Shown here: positions 45,323 to 55,749 of the stretch, one piece after another | How the letters are laid out: each line of letters starts with the position of its first letter | Position numbering within the stretch: the first letter of the stretch is position 1 | Assembly (NCBI RefSeq): GCF_904846315.1 | Contig: NZ_CAJHAF010000001.1 | Location: forward strand, 2,976,001-3,040,000 | Reading direction: 5' to 3' | DNA from: Psychrobacter jeotgali | Lineage (GTDB): Bacteria; Pseudomonadota; Gammaproteobacteria; Pseudomonadales; Moraxellaceae | Length of the DNA stretch: 64,000 nt | The notes under the pieces: model-generated | The model's database searches: none | What the model saw: only the letters and a program-made list of their open reading frames with translations | Told to the model about the DNA's origin: nothing | Translations under genes and position numbers: made by a program

Positions 45323-46597
45323 ATGAGTCATGTCTCCAATACTGCCCCTTCTGCTGGCGCACGAGCCATCAATACTTTTACCAATCCAGAAGGCGTGCAA
45401 GATTTTAATCAATACCCTGATGCCAGCGGCCACTTCGGCGTGCACGGCGGGCGCTTCGTTTCAGAAACCTTGATGGCAGCGCTTGAAGAGCTTGAAACCT
45501 TATACACCAAAGTGAAGGCTGATCCTGCATTTTGGGAAGAGTATCACAATGATTTGGTCAATTACGTCGGTCGTCCCACCCCGCTCTATCATGCCAAGCG
45601 CCTCAGCGATGAGATTGGAGGTGCGCAGATTTACTTTAAACGTGAAGACTTAAACCATACCGGCGCCCACAAGGTTAATAACACTATCGGTCAGGCATTA
45701 CTGGCGAAGATGAGTGGTAAAAAGCGCATTATCGCTGAAACCGGTGCCGGACAGCACGGCGTAGCTACGGCAACCATAGCGGCGCGTTTAGGTCTAGAGT
45801 GTATCGTCTATATGGGCGCTGATGATGTCGAACGTCAAAAGATGAACGTTTATCGCATGCGTCTATTAGGGACTAAAGTGGTGCCGGTTACTTCTGGCTC
45901 ACGTACGCTCAAAGACGCGATGAATGAAGCCATGCGTGATTGGGTTACTAATGTCGATACCACTTATTATATCATTGGTACGGTGGCAGGTCCGCATCCT
46001 TATCCGCTACTGGTACGCGACTTTCAAGCAATTATCGGCAAAGAAGCTCGCATTCAGCATTTAGAGAAAACCGGTAAATTGCCCGATGCACTGGTTGCTT
46101 GTGTCGGCGGGGGCTCCAACGCTATCGGACTGTTTTTTGACTTCTTAAATGATGAAGGCGTCAAGATGTACGGTGTCGAAGCGACAGGCGACGGGGTTGA
46201 GACCGGTCGGCACTCAGCGCCATTAGCCGCTGGTCGTATCGGCGTCTTGCACGGTAACCGTACTTATTTGATGGCGGATGACGATGGACAGATTCAAGAA
46301 ACTCATTCCATCTCTGCAGGTCTCGACTACCCAGGCGTTGGTCCTGAGCATAGCTTCTTAAAGGATATGAAGCGAGTAGAGTACGTCGGCTGTACCGATT
46401 TGGAAGCGTTAGAGGGCTTCCATGAAGTCACTCGTAAAGAAGGTATTATTCCTGCGCTTGAAACCGCTCATGCCTGTGCTTATGCGCTAAAACTAGCTAA
46501 GACTATGACACCGGAGCAAACTATCATTGTTAATATGTCAGGCCGCGGTGATAAAGATCTGCACTCGGTGATGAAGGCGGAAGGGATTGAGCTTTAA
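45323..46597 (+). CDS. trpB: Tryptophan synthase beta chain
   Basis: The 424-residue PLP enzyme makes tryptophan from indole and serine. The Schiff-base lysine is in [13 protein letters not shown] (~114), the indole-tunnel region in [17 protein letters not shown], and the phosphate loop in [10 protein letters not shown] near 258. The N-terminus is about 20 residues longer than in E. coli. TAGGA stands before the ATG. trpA follows 87 bases later in a trpF-trpB-trpA cluster. Confidence 0.97.
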   Translation: MSHVSNTAPSAGARAINTFTNPEGVQDFNQYPDASGHFGVHGGRFVSETLMAALEELETLYTKVKADPAFWEEYHNDLVNYVGRPTPLYHAKRLSDEIGGAQIYFKREDLNHTGAHKVNNTIGQALLAKMSGKKRIIAETGAGQHGVATATIAARLGLECIVYMGADDVERQKMNVYRMRLLGTKVVPVTSGSRTLKDAMNEAMRDWVTNVDTTYYIIGTVAGPHPYPLLVRDFQAIIGKEARIQHLEKTGKLPDALVACVGGGSNAIGLFFDFLNDEGVKMYGVEATGDGVETGRHSAPLAAGRIGVLHGNRTYLMADDDGQIQETHSISAGLDYPGVGPEHSFLKDMKRVEYVGCTDLEALEGFHEVTRKEGIIPALETAHACAYALKLAKTMTPEQTIIVNMSGRGDKDLHSVMKAEGIEL

Positions 46598-46684
46598 GGT
46601 ATAAATGAAGCTATATAAATGAGACTATAAATACAAACTATAGTCTCTAACTTTTAATGGTATTGATAAGCATAAGAGAACCCT

Positions 46685-47509
46685 ATGACCCGAATTGAAA
46701 GCACCTTTGACACCCTAAAAGCCCAAAACAAAAAAGCGCTAATCCCTTATGTGATGGCAGGCGATCCTAATCCTAGTAACTTCGTAGGCTTGCTACATGA
46801 TTTAGTTAAGCACGGCGCCGATATGATCGAAGTTGGTTTGCCTTTTTCTGACCCAATGGCAGATGGACCAACCGTTGCATTGGCTGGCGAGCGCGCTTTA
46901 GCAGCGGGCACCAGTACCCGCGGCGCCCTAAACATGGTCGCTGAGTTCCGTAAGACTGACACCCAAACGCCGATTATTTTGATGGGCTATCTAAATCCAG
47001 TCGAGATTATTGGCTATGATAAGTTTGTGCAATTATGCGAGCAGGCCGGAGTCGATGGCATTTTGATGGTAGATCTGCCGCCCGCTGAGGCAGGTAGTTT
47101 TACCCAGCATTTAACTGAGCATGCGATGAATGAGATTTTCTTATTATCGCCGACCACGCTGCCTGAGCGCCGTGAGCAAGTGCTGACCCATTGCGGCGGC
47201 TATATTTATTATGTGTCCCTAAAAGGGGTGACCGGTTCGGCAACGCTTGATACCGATGATGTGGCAACCCAAGTGCAAGCTATCAAAGCCGAGACTGATT
47301 TGCCCGTTTGTGTTGGTTTTGGTATTCGTGATGGCGCCTCAGCTAAAGCTATTGGTCAGCATGCCGATGGTATTATCGTGGGTAGTGCGCTGGTGCAAAA
47401 CTTTGCTGATATTGATGCTAATGATGCCTCAGCGGTCGCAGATGCGCAGCAAAAAATCATGGCAAAAATGGATGAATTACGGACAGCCTTAGATAGTCTA
47501 AAAGCATAA
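46685..47509 (+). CDS. trpA: Tryptophan synthase alpha chain
   Basis: The 274-residue TIM barrel cleaves indole-3-glycerol phosphate to indole for TrpB. Catalytic Glu is in MIEVGLPFSDPMADGP near residue 47, catalytic Asp in MVDLPP near 129, and the phosphate-binding loop in VGFGIRDG near 212. The length is near the usual 268. It follows trpB directly. A perfect hairpin, without T-run, is in the gap to accD. Confidence 0.97.
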   Translation: MTRIESTFDTLKAQNKKALIPYVMAGDPNPSNFVGLLHDLVKHGADMIEVGLPFSDPMADGPTVALAGERALAAGTSTRGALNMVAEFRKTDTQTPIILMGYLNPVEIIGYDKFVQLCEQAGVDGILMVDLPPAEAGSFTQHLTEHAMNEIFLLSPTTLPERREQVLTHCGGYIYYVSLKGVTGSATLDTDDVATQVQAIKAETDLPVCVGFGIRDGASAKAIGQHADGIIVGSALVQNFADIDANDASAVADAQQKIMAKMDELRTALDSLKA

Positions 47510-47574
47510 GTTACTGATAGGTGACCATTATCCGAATAAATATCTAATAATAAGATTGAATGACTTTGCTAAAT

Positions 47575-47596
47575 TTAGTTTACGTGTGTAAACTAA
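47575..47596. promoter_or_regulatory. Perfect 9-bp inverted repeat upstream of accD
   Basis: TTAGTTTAC and GTAAACTAA pair around GTGT. No T-run follows. The core TTAGTTTA/TAAACTAA is shared with the repeat ahead of the META lipoprotein at 14596-14624. Confidence 0.5.
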
Positions 47597-47723
47597 GAAA
47601 ATATAAATGGTTACACTTGCTATTGAGTGTGCCTCATAACGGCTCAGGTTATGACTTTATTTAATCCTAAATGACAGGTAAATGAGCAAACTTGTCGAAA
47701 AGCCTTGGATAAGGGCGATGAAT

Positions 47724-48662
47724 ATGACTGATACGATAACAAAGATGGACAACAAAAACGCTAAGGATAAGCAAGACGATACCGTTGATCCGACGCGGCA
47801 CTCTTGGTTTAAGCGCCCAATACCGGGGGTTAAACAGCAACTAACGCCAGCGCTGACTGCTGTAGAAACGGAGCCGTCAACCGAGTGTAGCAGCTGTCAT
47901 TCGATGATTACCAATACGGCGCTGATCTTTAACTGCTATGTCTGTCCGCACTGTGATCATCATTTACCGATGACGGCGCGTGAGCGTCTAAAATGGTTCT
48001 TGGATCAAGTGGATGGCGAGCTTGGACAAGAATTTACGGCAAAAGACCCGCTTAGATTCGTCGATAGCAAACCCTATCCGCAGCGTATGAGTGAGGCGCA
48101 GACCAAGACTGGCGAGAGTGAAGCTTTGGTGGTTATGTACGGAAAACTGCGTAACCTTGATGTGGTCGCCTGTGCTTTTGACTTCCGCTTTATGGGAGGT
48201 TCTATGGGTTCGGTGGTCGGCGACCGTTTTGTACAGGCTGCCGAAAAGGCACTGATGGAAGAGAAACCTTTAGTATGCTTTGCCGCTTCTGGCGGCGCGC
48301 GTATGCAAGAAGGGTTATTATCTTTGATGCAAATGGCAAGAACCGCAGCGGCTGTTGAGCGCATGCGTTTGGCCGGTATTCCTTATATCGTAGTATTAAC
48401 CAACCCTGTATATGGCGGCGTTACCGCCTCCTTGGCGATGTTAGGTGATATTCATCTGGCGGAGCCTAAAGCCATGATTGGTTTTGCGGGTAAGCGGGTC
48501 ATTGAGCAGACGGTACGGGAGACTTTAGAGGAGCCATTCCAGCGTGCAGAGTTCTTGTTAGAGCATGGGGTGATTGATGAAGTAGTTCATCGGCATCAGC
48601 TTATAGACACCACTTATCGACTGCTCGCAAAATTGTGTAATAAGCCCAACGTTGATGCTTAG
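47724..48662 (+). CDS. accD: Acetyl-CoA carboxylase carboxyltransferase subunit beta
   Basis: The 312-residue subunit transfers carboxyl groups to acetyl-CoA with AccA, the first step in fatty-acid synthesis. A zinc ribbon is near the N-terminus: CSSC, 15 residues, CPHC. The crotonase-like core has GGSMGSVVGDRF and SGGARMQEGLLSLMQM. I place the start at the ATG at 47724, eight bases after AAGGG; the frame is open to another ATG at 47682 with a weaker site. The neighbour folC follows, the same order as in many Proteobacteria. Confidence 0.95.
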   Translation: MTDTITKMDNKNAKDKQDDTVDPTRHSWFKRPIPGVKQQLTPALTAVETEPSTECSSCHSMITNTALIFNCYVCPHCDHHLPMTARERLKWFLDQVDGELGQEFTAKDPLRFVDSKPYPQRMSEAQTKTGESEALVVMYGKLRNLDVVACAFDFRFMGGSMGSVVGDRFVQAAEKALMEEKPLVCFAASGGARMQEGLLSLMQMARTAAAVERMRLAGIPYIVVLTNPVYGGVTASLAMLGDIHLAEPKAMIGFAGKRVIEQTVRETLEEPFQRAEFLLEHGVIDEVVHRHQLIDTTYRLLAKLCNKPNVDA

Positions 48663-48742
48663 AGTCAGCGTTACTGCTTAAAGCTAATTCTAACCTAAGC
48701 CCTGTTTAGCTTGTTATTGTTAACCTAGCTTTTAACACCTTT

Positions 48743-48781
48743 AAATAGCATTTATCGTCATGAGCGATAAATGCTATTTTT
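48743..48781 (+). terminator. Rho-independent terminator of accD
   Basis: AAATAGCATTTATCG-type arm pairs perfectly with CGATAAATGCTATTT around seven bases and ends in a T-run. Confidence 0.88.
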
Positions 48782-48925
48782 AGTTTGGCGGTAATAATTT
48801 AATTTTGGTTTTAAGTCCGGTTGTTATACACTGCCTTTGAGTTTGGTTTGAATATTGATTTTGGTTGATAACTTGTGCTCAATCTTAGTTTCTCGCTTTA
48901 AGGCTTTTCACTTATAGGTTCTTTT

Positions 48926-50290
48926 ATGCCCGCATCTTCTACTTCTAATAATATTGATTCTAATAGTCCCACCAGTGCTTCTACGCTTAGCGAATGGCTG
49001 GATTATATGCAGCAAATCCATGTCTCAGCGATAGATATGGGGCTGTCACGAGTGCTGCCAGTTGCTGAGCAATTGGGCGTGGTGCAGTCAGCAAAAGATG
49101 ATGCTTATGTGTTCACAGTCGCAGGCACCAATGGTAAAGGCTCGACGACGGCGGTAATCAGTGCGATGTGCCAGAGTGCAGGCTATAAAACGGCCTTATA
49201 TCAATCGCCGCATTTAAGTGTCTTTAATGAGCGTGTGCGTATTAATGGCGAGATGGTTAGTGATCAAACTTTGATTGCAGCCTTTAATAAAGTAGAAAGA
49301 GCTAGGCTTGATTGCGGCTTGACCTTATCATTTTTTGAGATGACTACTTTAGCGGCATTATTGATATTTGCTGAGGCTGACTGCGATGTTTGGGTTTTAG
49401 AGGTAGGCTTGGGTGGGCGCTTGGATGTGGTCAATATCATAGATCCAGATATGGCGGTAATAACCAATATTGGCATCGACCACGTTGATTGGTTAGGGGA
49501 TAATCTTGAGGACATTGGACGCGAGAAAGCGGGCATCTTGCGTAAAGATATTACGCTGATTTATGGCGCCGCCGCTATGCCTAATAGTATCCAACAAACC
49601 ATTAGCAGCAATAACGTAACTGCTTATCAAGTAGAACAAGACTTTAGTTATGATGTCCTCGATGAGCAAACTTGGCAGTATAGTAACGCTGCTGTGACTA
49701 TGCAGCTGCCGCGTCCAGCATTGTCGCTTATGAACACCGCTAATGCGCTATCAGCAGTGCTAGCAAGCCCACTGAATGTAAGCGTTACAGCTATTGAGCA
49801 AGCACTGAAAAAGGTAAAGCTAGCCGGGCGTTTTGATTATCGTAGGCTCAAAGACCGCCATTGGTTGTTTGATGTGGCGCATAATGAGCAAGGGGTTGAG
49901 TTCTTATTGGCTCAATTGTTACCTTTGTGGCAACAGCATTTATCTAAGCAGCAGGCTGAGCGATCAAATAATAAAAACCCAGTCATTAAGTTATTATTCT
50001 CAATGCTGGGTGATAAAGATATCGATCAAGTGGTTCAGCGTTTAACCCAAGCTGATTTGCCTATTACCGATTGGTTCATTGCCGAGATTGACTATCCACG
50101 AGCAGCCAGCACAGCACAATTACACAGCGTATTATCGACCTATATTGAGGCTGCTGATAGGCATGAATATGCTAATTTAGCTGCAGCGACTCAGGCCGTT
50201 ATTGAGGCTAGTGAACCGCAGGATTTAATTGTAGTTTGTGGCTCATTTCATACCATAGGAGAAGCGCTTGCTGCTCTGGAAAAATGCTAG
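48926..50290 (+). CDS. folC: Dihydrofolate/folylpolyglutamate synthase
   Basis: The 454-residue Mur-ligase-type enzyme adds glutamate to dihydropteroate and folate. The P-loop is in VAGTNGKGSTTAVI near residue 67, followed by YQSPHLSVFNERVR near 93 and the ligase motif VGLGGRLDVVN near 161. The C-terminal domain has FDVAHNEQG. Polar Ser/Asn residues at the N-terminus are not conserved. accD precedes it and a LysM-SPOR gene follows. Confidence 0.95.
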   Translation: MPASSTSNNIDSNSPTSASTLSEWLDYMQQIHVSAIDMGLSRVLPVAEQLGVVQSAKDDAYVFTVAGTNGKGSTTAVISAMCQSAGYKTALYQSPHLSVFNERVRINGEMVSDQTLIAAFNKVERARLDCGLTLSFFEMTTLAALLIFAEADCDVWVLEVGLGGRLDVVNIIDPDMAVITNIGIDHVDWLGDNLEDIGREKAGILRKDITLIYGAAAMPNSIQQTISSNNVTAYQVEQDFSYDVLDEQTWQYSNAAVTMQLPRPALSLMNTANALSAVLASPLNVSVTAIEQALKKVKLAGRFDYRRLKDRHWLFDVAHNEQGVEFLLAQLLPLWQQHLSKQQAERSNNKNPVIKLLFSMLGDKDIDQVVQRLTQADLPITDWFIAEIDYPRAASTAQLHSVLSTYIEAADRHEYANLAAATQAVIEASEPQDLIVVCGSFHTIGEALAALEKC

Positions 50291-50436
50291 ACTTATCTTT
50301 GAATTGAGCGGTTTTAATGTTAATGTTAAGTACAGACTGATAGCAGACAGTACGAAAAATATACTTTATAATCAAGGTGCTTCTGTAGATTTAGGATAAC
50401 CTTTAACAAGTAACGGTAAGCGCTGATGGCTCTATC

Positions 50437-51669
50437 ATGAGCATTAATTATAGCTGCGCCGACCAATCAACCTTATTACCAACTAAGAGACGTAAACGGA
50501 TGAACTTTTCGAGACAAGCCTTATTGGGCATCGGGATGATTATAGGCGGTAGCGTGATGCTATACGCCATGGTACAGCAAATTGGTTCAAGCGATGAGCA
50601 GGCTCAAGTACCGCTTATCGTCAATGAATCCACCAATGAGCAAGCATCAACGACACCATTAACTACCGATATTGATACCGAAAAAAGGATTTTGGCTCAA
50701 AAACAAAAAGAGCGTGCAGCACGAGTGGCTGAACAAGAAAAGCGGGCGGAACAATTCTTAGCTGAACAAGAGAGCGCTGAGGCGCAAGCTTTGGCAAAAG
50801 CACGTGCTGAAAATGAACAATACAGAGAAAATACGACCACCACTGGCGGTGACGCAGACAGCCCAGAAGCGGCGCAGGAAACCCCAGCTACTGATTCGCA
50901 GCCTATTGCTAATAAGGTTACAAGCACAACAAACAGTGTCACAACCAAAGAAATCGCAGAGACCAAAAAGCTAGTAGAAGCTGCTGATGCTGCACTAAAA
51001 GAAGCACAAATAAAAAAGCAAGCTGAAGCGAAAAAGCAAGCAGAAGAACGAGCGGCGGCTGAGCGTAAAAAACAGGCCGAAGAAAAAGCGGCTGCCGAAG
51101 CCGCTAAAAACGAGCCCCCCAAAGCACCAACCGATTATACAGTTAAACGTGGTGACGGCTTATTAAAGCTGGCCCGTCAATATAATGTGCCAGTTGAGGC
51201 TTTAGCACAGGCTAATGATATATCGCCGTCGGCAAGCTTGCAGGTTGGTCAGGATTTAACCATTCCTTCTCGTAAGCAAATCCAGCGTTTAGAGCGTGAA
51301 GCTGCTGCTGCCGAAAAGGCACGTGAAGAAAAGCGTAAAAAAGAGCAAGCGCTGGCTAAAAAGTCAGCTGATGCCAAACGAGACGCCCAGCAAAAGTTAC
51401 GAGAAGCGCGTCAGGAAGCTAAAGCAACCGATGCGAAAGGTGATTTTGGTGTCCAAGTGGCTTTAGCCAGCAACCAAGCAGCCGCTGATGAAGTCGCCAA
51501 AAAATTTAAAGCAGCGGGCTATGAGGTTAAAACCAGTGCCACCAGTCGCGGTGTAAGAGTTATCGTTGGCCCTGAGCGTGGTAAAGTGGCGGCGCTGGCA
51601 TTAAAAGATAAAGTAAATAGCGATCCTAATGTCGATACCACCAGTGCTTGGGTGTTGTACTGGCGTTAA
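50437..51669 (+). CDS. LysM and SPOR domain inner-membrane protein
   Basis: The 410-residue protein has a basic N-terminus, one TM segment (residues ~27-47), a long Ala/Lys/Glu/Gln coiled coil broken by a Thr/Ser spacer (~80-225), a LysM domain (DYTVKRGDGLLKLARQYNV, ~230-275), another Lys/Ala/Glu helix and a C-terminal SPOR domain (DFGVQVALASN to the end). Both end domains bind peptidoglycan, LysM to glycans and SPOR to denuded septal strands. DedD sits in the same place after folC in E. coli and also has SPOR. The extra LysM differs from DedD. An ATG at 50500 is an alternative start. Confidence 0.85.
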   Translation: MSINYSCADQSTLLPTKRRKRMNFSRQALLGIGMIIGGSVMLYAMVQQIGSSDEQAQVPLIVNESTNEQASTTPLTTDIDTEKRILAQKQKERAARVAEQEKRAEQFLAEQESAEAQALAKARAENEQYRENTTTTGGDADSPEAAQETPATDSQPIANKVTSTTNSVTTKEIAETKKLVEAADAALKEAQIKKQAEAKKQAEERAAAERKKQAEEKAAAEAAKNEPPKAPTDYTVKRGDGLLKLARQYNVPVEALAQANDISPSASLQVGQDLTIPSRKQIQRLEREAAAAEKAREEKRKKEQALAKKSADAKRDAQQKLREARQEAKATDAKGDFGVQVALASNQAAADEVAKKFKAAGYEVKTSATSRGVRVIVGPERGKVAALALKDKVNSDPNVDTTSAWVLYWR

Positions 51670-51711
51670 TTTTTTATCTGCCAGTCATACAACTAATAAC
51701 AAAGCTTTCAG

Positions 51712-51736
51712 AACACGACATATATTGTCGTGTTTT
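51712..51736 (+). terminator. Rho-independent terminator of the LysM-SPOR gene
   Basis: AACACGACA and TGTCGTGTT pair perfectly around TATAT and end in four T residues. Confidence 0.8.
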
Positions 51737-51916
51737 GTGGTTTAAGGATTGTAGATAAGGGTCTGCTAAGGTAGTATGCCCTCATTTATAGTTTATTACT
51801 CTTTTCTGTAACCCGTGTTGACCTCCAATGGTCATCACGCTGTGATTGGCTGCTCTATTTAAGCTTATCTTAAAACCTTAAAACCAGTCATCCTAAACAT
51901 TTTATAAGGCAATATT

Positions 51917-52459
51917 ATGTCATTTGGCATGATTTTTTTGGTATTGGCGCTAGGTTTTTTGGGACTGATTACGTTACCAAAGCTACTATCAAGATATCGC
52001 TCAACTTCCAAAAGTATAGAACCTACTCCACAGCCTGTACGCGGTGATGACTTAGCCATTTGGCCATTTGCACCGATGCCCATTATGACCGATACCGAAG
52101 TTATTTTTTTTCATAAGCTTAAAAATGCGTTGCCGGAATATCATATTTTTGTCCAAGTGCAGCTCTCACGTATTATTGAAGCCAATAGTGAGGAAACGAG
52201 CGAGCGTAGCTTTTGGTTCAATCGTATCTGTCGCCAAAGTGTTGATTATGTGGTGACCGATGTTGATGGGCAGACGACCTTGGTTGCCATTGAGCTTGAT
52301 GACTGGACGCACAGTAGTAAATCAAGACAAAAAGCCGATGATAAAAAGGATAAAGCCCTTGCCAGTGCGGGTATTGCCATTGTACGCTTTCATGCCGAGC
52401 GCATGCCCAGCGCTGATATGCTCAGATATGAGCTGATGCAAGTCATTGAGAATTACTAG
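51917..52459 (+). CDS. DUF2726 protein with N-terminal membrane anchor
   Basis: The 180-residue protein has one TM segment (residues ~3-22) and a DUF2726 domain from about 60. The motifs MTDTEVIFFHKLKNALPEY, SVDYVVTDVDGQTTLVAIELDD and KKDKALASAGIAIVRFHAE fit this family, which is thought to have a restriction-endonuclease-like fold (Asp, then Glu-x-Asp-Asp). AAGG lies before the ATG. No substrate is known. It converges with the DUF1853 gene. Confidence 0.82.
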   Translation: MSFGMIFLVLALGFLGLITLPKLLSRYRSTSKSIEPTPQPVRGDDLAIWPFAPMPIMTDTEVIFFHKLKNALPEYHIFVQVQLSRIIEANSEETSERSFWFNRICRQSVDYVVTDVDGQTTLVAIELDDWTHSSKSRQKADDKKDKALASAGIAIVRFHAERMPSADMLRYELMQVIENY

Positions 52460-52521
52460 TTCTTAACTTAGTATGAGTTGAAAAGTAGTATTAATTTAAA
52501 AGCTGCACAAACTATTTAATG

Positions 52522-53490
52522 CTAATTATCTGCTGCATTTTGATGTTGAGGATAGATAACTACGGGCTTATCACCTTCAAAATATAAACCTGTTCTCGGT
52601 AGCCAATCATCTTCCCTTTGATTTAACTCTACTGCTTTAGTTTGAGGTCCATCATAAAAACTGCGTTTGGTAAACCATTCGATATAATGTGCTAAGCGCA
52701 GTTGACTGCTCTCTAGCCGTGTAAGATTAGCTTTATCCCGTCTATCGCACCATTTATGCATGGGAAAGCTTGGTGACAACCAATCAGGCCAGTTAAATTG
52801 ACTTAAATCAGTTAGATTCATGGGCAAAAAGAATCTGCCCTTTATCAGCGCATAACGCTTATCAATTTTGACTTGTCCCTGACTCTCGGTCTCTACCCAC
52901 ACCGCACGAAACTGCTTGGTTTGCATATAAGTCATTTTACGTTCTAAGTTGTCATTGGAGTTGATACCGACCCAGTTTTCAGGGGCAAACGGGGGCGAAC
53001 CCATAAAGAACTTAATCGCCAGCTCCCAATGTTCTACTTGCGCCTCTTTATGATTGTACAAGATCAAATCCAGCTCGCCCGTAGTTTGCTTGCCACTATA
53101 AAGCTGTATATTGTTAGCGAGGGTCTCATAAGGATGCAGCCTGCGTGCATAGCCATCTTCTAACCAAAATGCTAACAAACCCTCAAAATGGAAGCCCAAA
53201 CGATTAGGGCTGGGACGGGCTAGCAAATAACGAGTCAGTTCTTGATAAGCACTAGTATTATCCAGCTCATGTAAGCGCAGCTGATAAGCGTTAAATTGGG
53301 CTAACCAAAAATCAGCAGGGTGTACAGAAATGCTATGAGTGTTTTGATGCGGCGCAAAATCTAACCATTGGGTCAGGACGTTTGGGCAGGCCAATACATA
53401 AGCCAAATCACGCACGTAAGGTCGCCGAAAAGCTTCCCATGGCGCATTATCTATAAGGGCAAAAGAGGGCTGAGCAGCCTGCTTGGACAT
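52522..53490 (-). CDS. DUF1853 family protein
   Basis: The 322-residue soluble protein matches DUF1853: WEAFRRPYVRDLAYVLACPN near residue 18, LGFHFEGLLAFWLEDGYARR near 97, TTGELDLILYN near 139, VEHWELAIKFFMG near 154, and a C-terminal GRFFLPMN. The Glu-x-Asp and Glu-x-Ala-x-Lys pattern suggests a PD-(D/E)xK nuclease-like core, but this is my reading. The ATG at 53490 is chosen; the frame opens at a TTG 21 bases upstream. Function unknown. Confidence 0.82.
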   Translation of the reverse strand: MSKQAAQPSFALIDNAPWEAFRRPYVRDLAYVLACPNVLTQWLDFAPHQNTHSISVHPADFWLAQFNAYQLRLHELDNTSAYQELTRYLLARPSPNRLGFHFEGLLAFWLEDGYARRLHPYETLANNIQLYSGKQTTGELDLILYNHKEAQVEHWELAIKFFMGSPPFAPENWVGINSNDNLERKMTYMQTKQFRAVWVETESQGQVKIDKRYALIKGRFFLPMNLTDLSQFNWPDWLSPSFPMHKWCDRRDKANLTRLESSQLRLAHYIEWFTKRSFYDGPQTKAVELNQREDDWLPRTGLYFEGDKPVVIYPQHQNAADN

Positions 53491-53653
53491 AACATAGACC
53501 AACTTAAACAATAAGCATTTACCCTAACGTCTTACTGGATAAAAGTCTATAGGTCGTTATCAGATGTTAAACTGGCGCACAGTTGACAATATATCGTTAT
53601 GACCTATAATCAATAGACAATATATAAGATTAAATAATATTTAGGAGCAAAAT

Positions 53654-53956
53654 ATGAATTATCTTTTACAAGTTGATTTCCCTTATAGTGGTCCTTTTGG
53701 TGATGAATTTTTCACTGAAATGGAAGGACTTGCTCAAGACATTGCTACCGAAAACGGTCTGGTCTATAAGTTATGGACAGAAAACGAAGAGACTCAAGAA
53801 GCGGGCGGGATTTATGTCTTTGATAATTTAGACGATGCTAACAGATACCTAGCCAAGCATACCGAACGTTTGACATCATTTGGCTTTAGCGATATAAAAT
53901 CAAAAGTATTTAAAATCAACGAAGAGTTGAGTAAGATTACTAAAGCGTCTGTTTAA
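53654..53956 (+). CDS. YdhR-like mono-oxygenase family protein
   Basis: The 100-residue protein belongs to the YdhR family of the ferredoxin-like dimeric alpha/beta-barrel fold. It begins MNYLLQVDFPYSGPFGDEF, then VYKLWTENEETQEAGGIYVF and later AKHTERLTSFGF. YdhR proteins are suspected mono-oxygenases acting on aromatics, with no cofactor known. TAGGAG lies eight bases before the ATG. The gene is single, with a strong terminator. Confidence 0.88.
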   Translation: MNYLLQVDFPYSGPFGDEFFTEMEGLAQDIATENGLVYKLWTENEETQEAGGIYVFDNLDDANRYLAKHTERLTSFGFSDIKSKVFKINEELSKITKASV

Positions 53957-54000
53957 GCTCATTATTGGTATAAATAAAAGCTAGCGCTATCAACCCAAAA

Positions 54001-54038
54001 AAAAGCCAACCATTGAAAACAATGATTGGCTTTTCTAT
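54001..54038 (+). terminator. Rho-independent terminator of the YdhR-like gene
   Basis: AAAAGCCAACCATTG and CAATGATTGGCTTTT pair with one mismatch around AAAA and end in four T residues. It may also stop tRNA-Pro transcription from the right. Confidence 0.85.
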
Positions 54039-54051
54039 TTAACTAAGTATT

Positions 54052-54128
54052 TGGTCGGAACGGCAGGATTTGAACCTGCGACCCCTACACCCCCAGTGTA
54101 GTGCGCTACCAGACTGCGCTACGCCCCG
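54052..54128 (-). tRNA. tRNA-Pro (anticodon GGG)
   Basis: The minus strand from 54128 reads CGGGGCG, the D-arm TAGCGCAGTCTGGTAGCGCA, an anticodon arm with loop CTGGGGG (anticodon GGG), T-loop GGTTCAAATCC and acceptor end CGTTCCG with encoded CCA. It reads CCC and CCU codons. Confidence 0.96.
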
Positions 54129-54237
54129 AATGACTGACTATTCTACCCAAAATCTTCTAGATTGCAAGGGCTAATTATTGTAGTTAACCGTTGCAAGCTG
54201 ATTTTAGCCATAATAGTCGTCTTTACTTAATAAAATA

Positions 54238-55749
54238 CTAACCGAGCAGCTCTTTTAAGATCTGATTGACCTGTTGTGGATTGGCGCTACCACGGCTGGC
54301 TTTCATTACTTGGCCGACTAGACCGTTAAAGGCTTTTTGTTTGCCGCCTTTATACTCATCGACCATGGTTTGATTATTAGCAATGACTTCCTCGACCATC
54401 GCTTTAATCGCACCAGTATCGGTTTCTTGCTTAAGGCCTTTTTCTTCAATAATTATATCAGCTGCGTGGTCAGCATCACCGCCCGCGCGTTCGTATAGAG
54501 CACTGAAGACTTTTTTGGCCAGTTTGCCAGATAGGGTGTCATCATCGATACGTTTAAGCATACCAGCTAATTGCTTGGCACTGATAGGGGAGTCAATAAT
54601 ATTTTTATCGTCTTTGTTGAGTGCACCAAGCAAGTCACCCATGACCCAGTTGGCGGCCATCTTGGCGTTTTTTTGCCCGACCTCAGTGACTACGTCTTCA
54701 AAATAATCAGCAAGCTGACGGCTACCGGTTAAGGTGCGGGCATCGTACTCAGATAGTTCAAGTGCTTCTTCAAAGCGAGCACGGCGTGCTACTGGTAGCT
54801 CAGGCATTGCTGCTTTAATAGCGTCAATGGTATGCTGCTCAATACGTACGGGTAGCAAGTCAGGATCAGGGAAGTAGCGATAATCATCAGCGTTCTCTTT
54901 GGTGCGCATGATACGGGTTTGATCTTTGTCCGCATCATAGAGCATCGTTGCCTGTACTACTTTACCGCCATCTTCGATAATATCGATTTGACGCTCAATT
55001 TCACGATTGATAGCACGCTCGATGAAACGAAATGAGTTTAAGTTTTTCAGCTCAGTACGTGTACCTAGTTGCTCGCCGGGCTTGCGCACAGAGACGTTAC
55101 AGTCGCAGCGAAACGAGCCCTCTGCCATCACCGCATCAGAGATACCGAGCCACGTTACCAATTGGTGAATCGCTCTAATGTAAGCCAAAGCTTCATCAGC
55201 TGAGCGCATATCAGGCTCGGAGACGATTTCGATGAGCGGCGTGCCAGCACGGTTCAAATCCACCCCCGTCATGCCATCGACGGCATCGTGTACCGACTTG
55301 CCCGCATCTTCTTCCAAGTGCGCGCGGGTGATACCCATGCGTTTGGGATATTCGTTTTTCTCGCCCTCATTAACCACCACATCGATATAGCCTTTACCAA
55401 CGATAGGATTAGCCATTTGGGTGATTTGGTAGCCTTTGGGCAAGTCGGGATAAAAGTAATTTTTGCGATCAAAAGTGTTGAACAGTCCTAGCTCCGCATT
55501 GACGCCGATACCGAATTTTAAAGCACGATCAACCACACCTGTGTTTAATACCGGTAGTACCCCGGGCAAGCCTAAATCAATGATACTCGCTTGAGTGTTA
55601 GGCTCATGTCCAAAGTCAGTAGGCGCACTTGAAAATATCTTACTCTCAGTATTGAGCTGACAGTGAATTTCGATTCCAATGACCACTTCATAACCGTCTA
55701 CCAGCAATTCTTTACGGACGGCTGGATCATTTGTAGTTGCTGTATTCAT
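54238..55749 (-). CDS. gatB: Aspartyl/glutamyl-tRNA amidotransferase subunit B
   Basis: The 503-residue subunit binds Glu-tRNA(Gln) or Asp-tRNA(Asn) and phosphorylates its acid group. The cradle domain starts [21 protein letters not shown], and [26 protein letters not shown] and [13 protein letters not shown] are typical. The C-terminal YqeY-like tail binds tRNA. Its start overlaps the gatA stop codon by one base (TAATG), so translation is coupled. It is the last gene of gatC-gatA-gatB. Confidence 0.97.
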   Translation of the reverse strand: MNTATTNDPAVRKELLVDGYEVVIGIEIHCQLNTESKIFSSAPTDFGHEPNTQASIIDLGLPGVLPVLNTGVVDRALKFGIGVNAELGLFNTFDRKNYFYPDLPKGYQITQMANPIVGKGYIDVVVNEGEKNEYPKRMGITRAHLEEDAGKSVHDAVDGMTGVDLNRAGTPLIEIVSEPDMRSADEALAYIRAIHQLVTWLGISDAVMAEGSFRCDCNVSVRKPGEQLGTRTELKNLNSFRFIERAINREIERQIDIIEDGGKVVQATMLYDADKDQTRIMRTKENADDYRYFPDPDLLPVRIEQHTIDAIKAAMPELPVARRARFEEALELSEYDARTLTGSRQLADYFEDVVTEVGQKNAKMAANWVMGDLLGALNKDDKNIIDSPISAKQLAGMLKRIDDDTLSGKLAKKVFSALYERAGGDADHAADIIIEEKGLKQETDTGAIKAMVEEVIANNQTMVDEYKGGKQKAFNGLVGQVMKASRGSANPQQVNQILKELLG

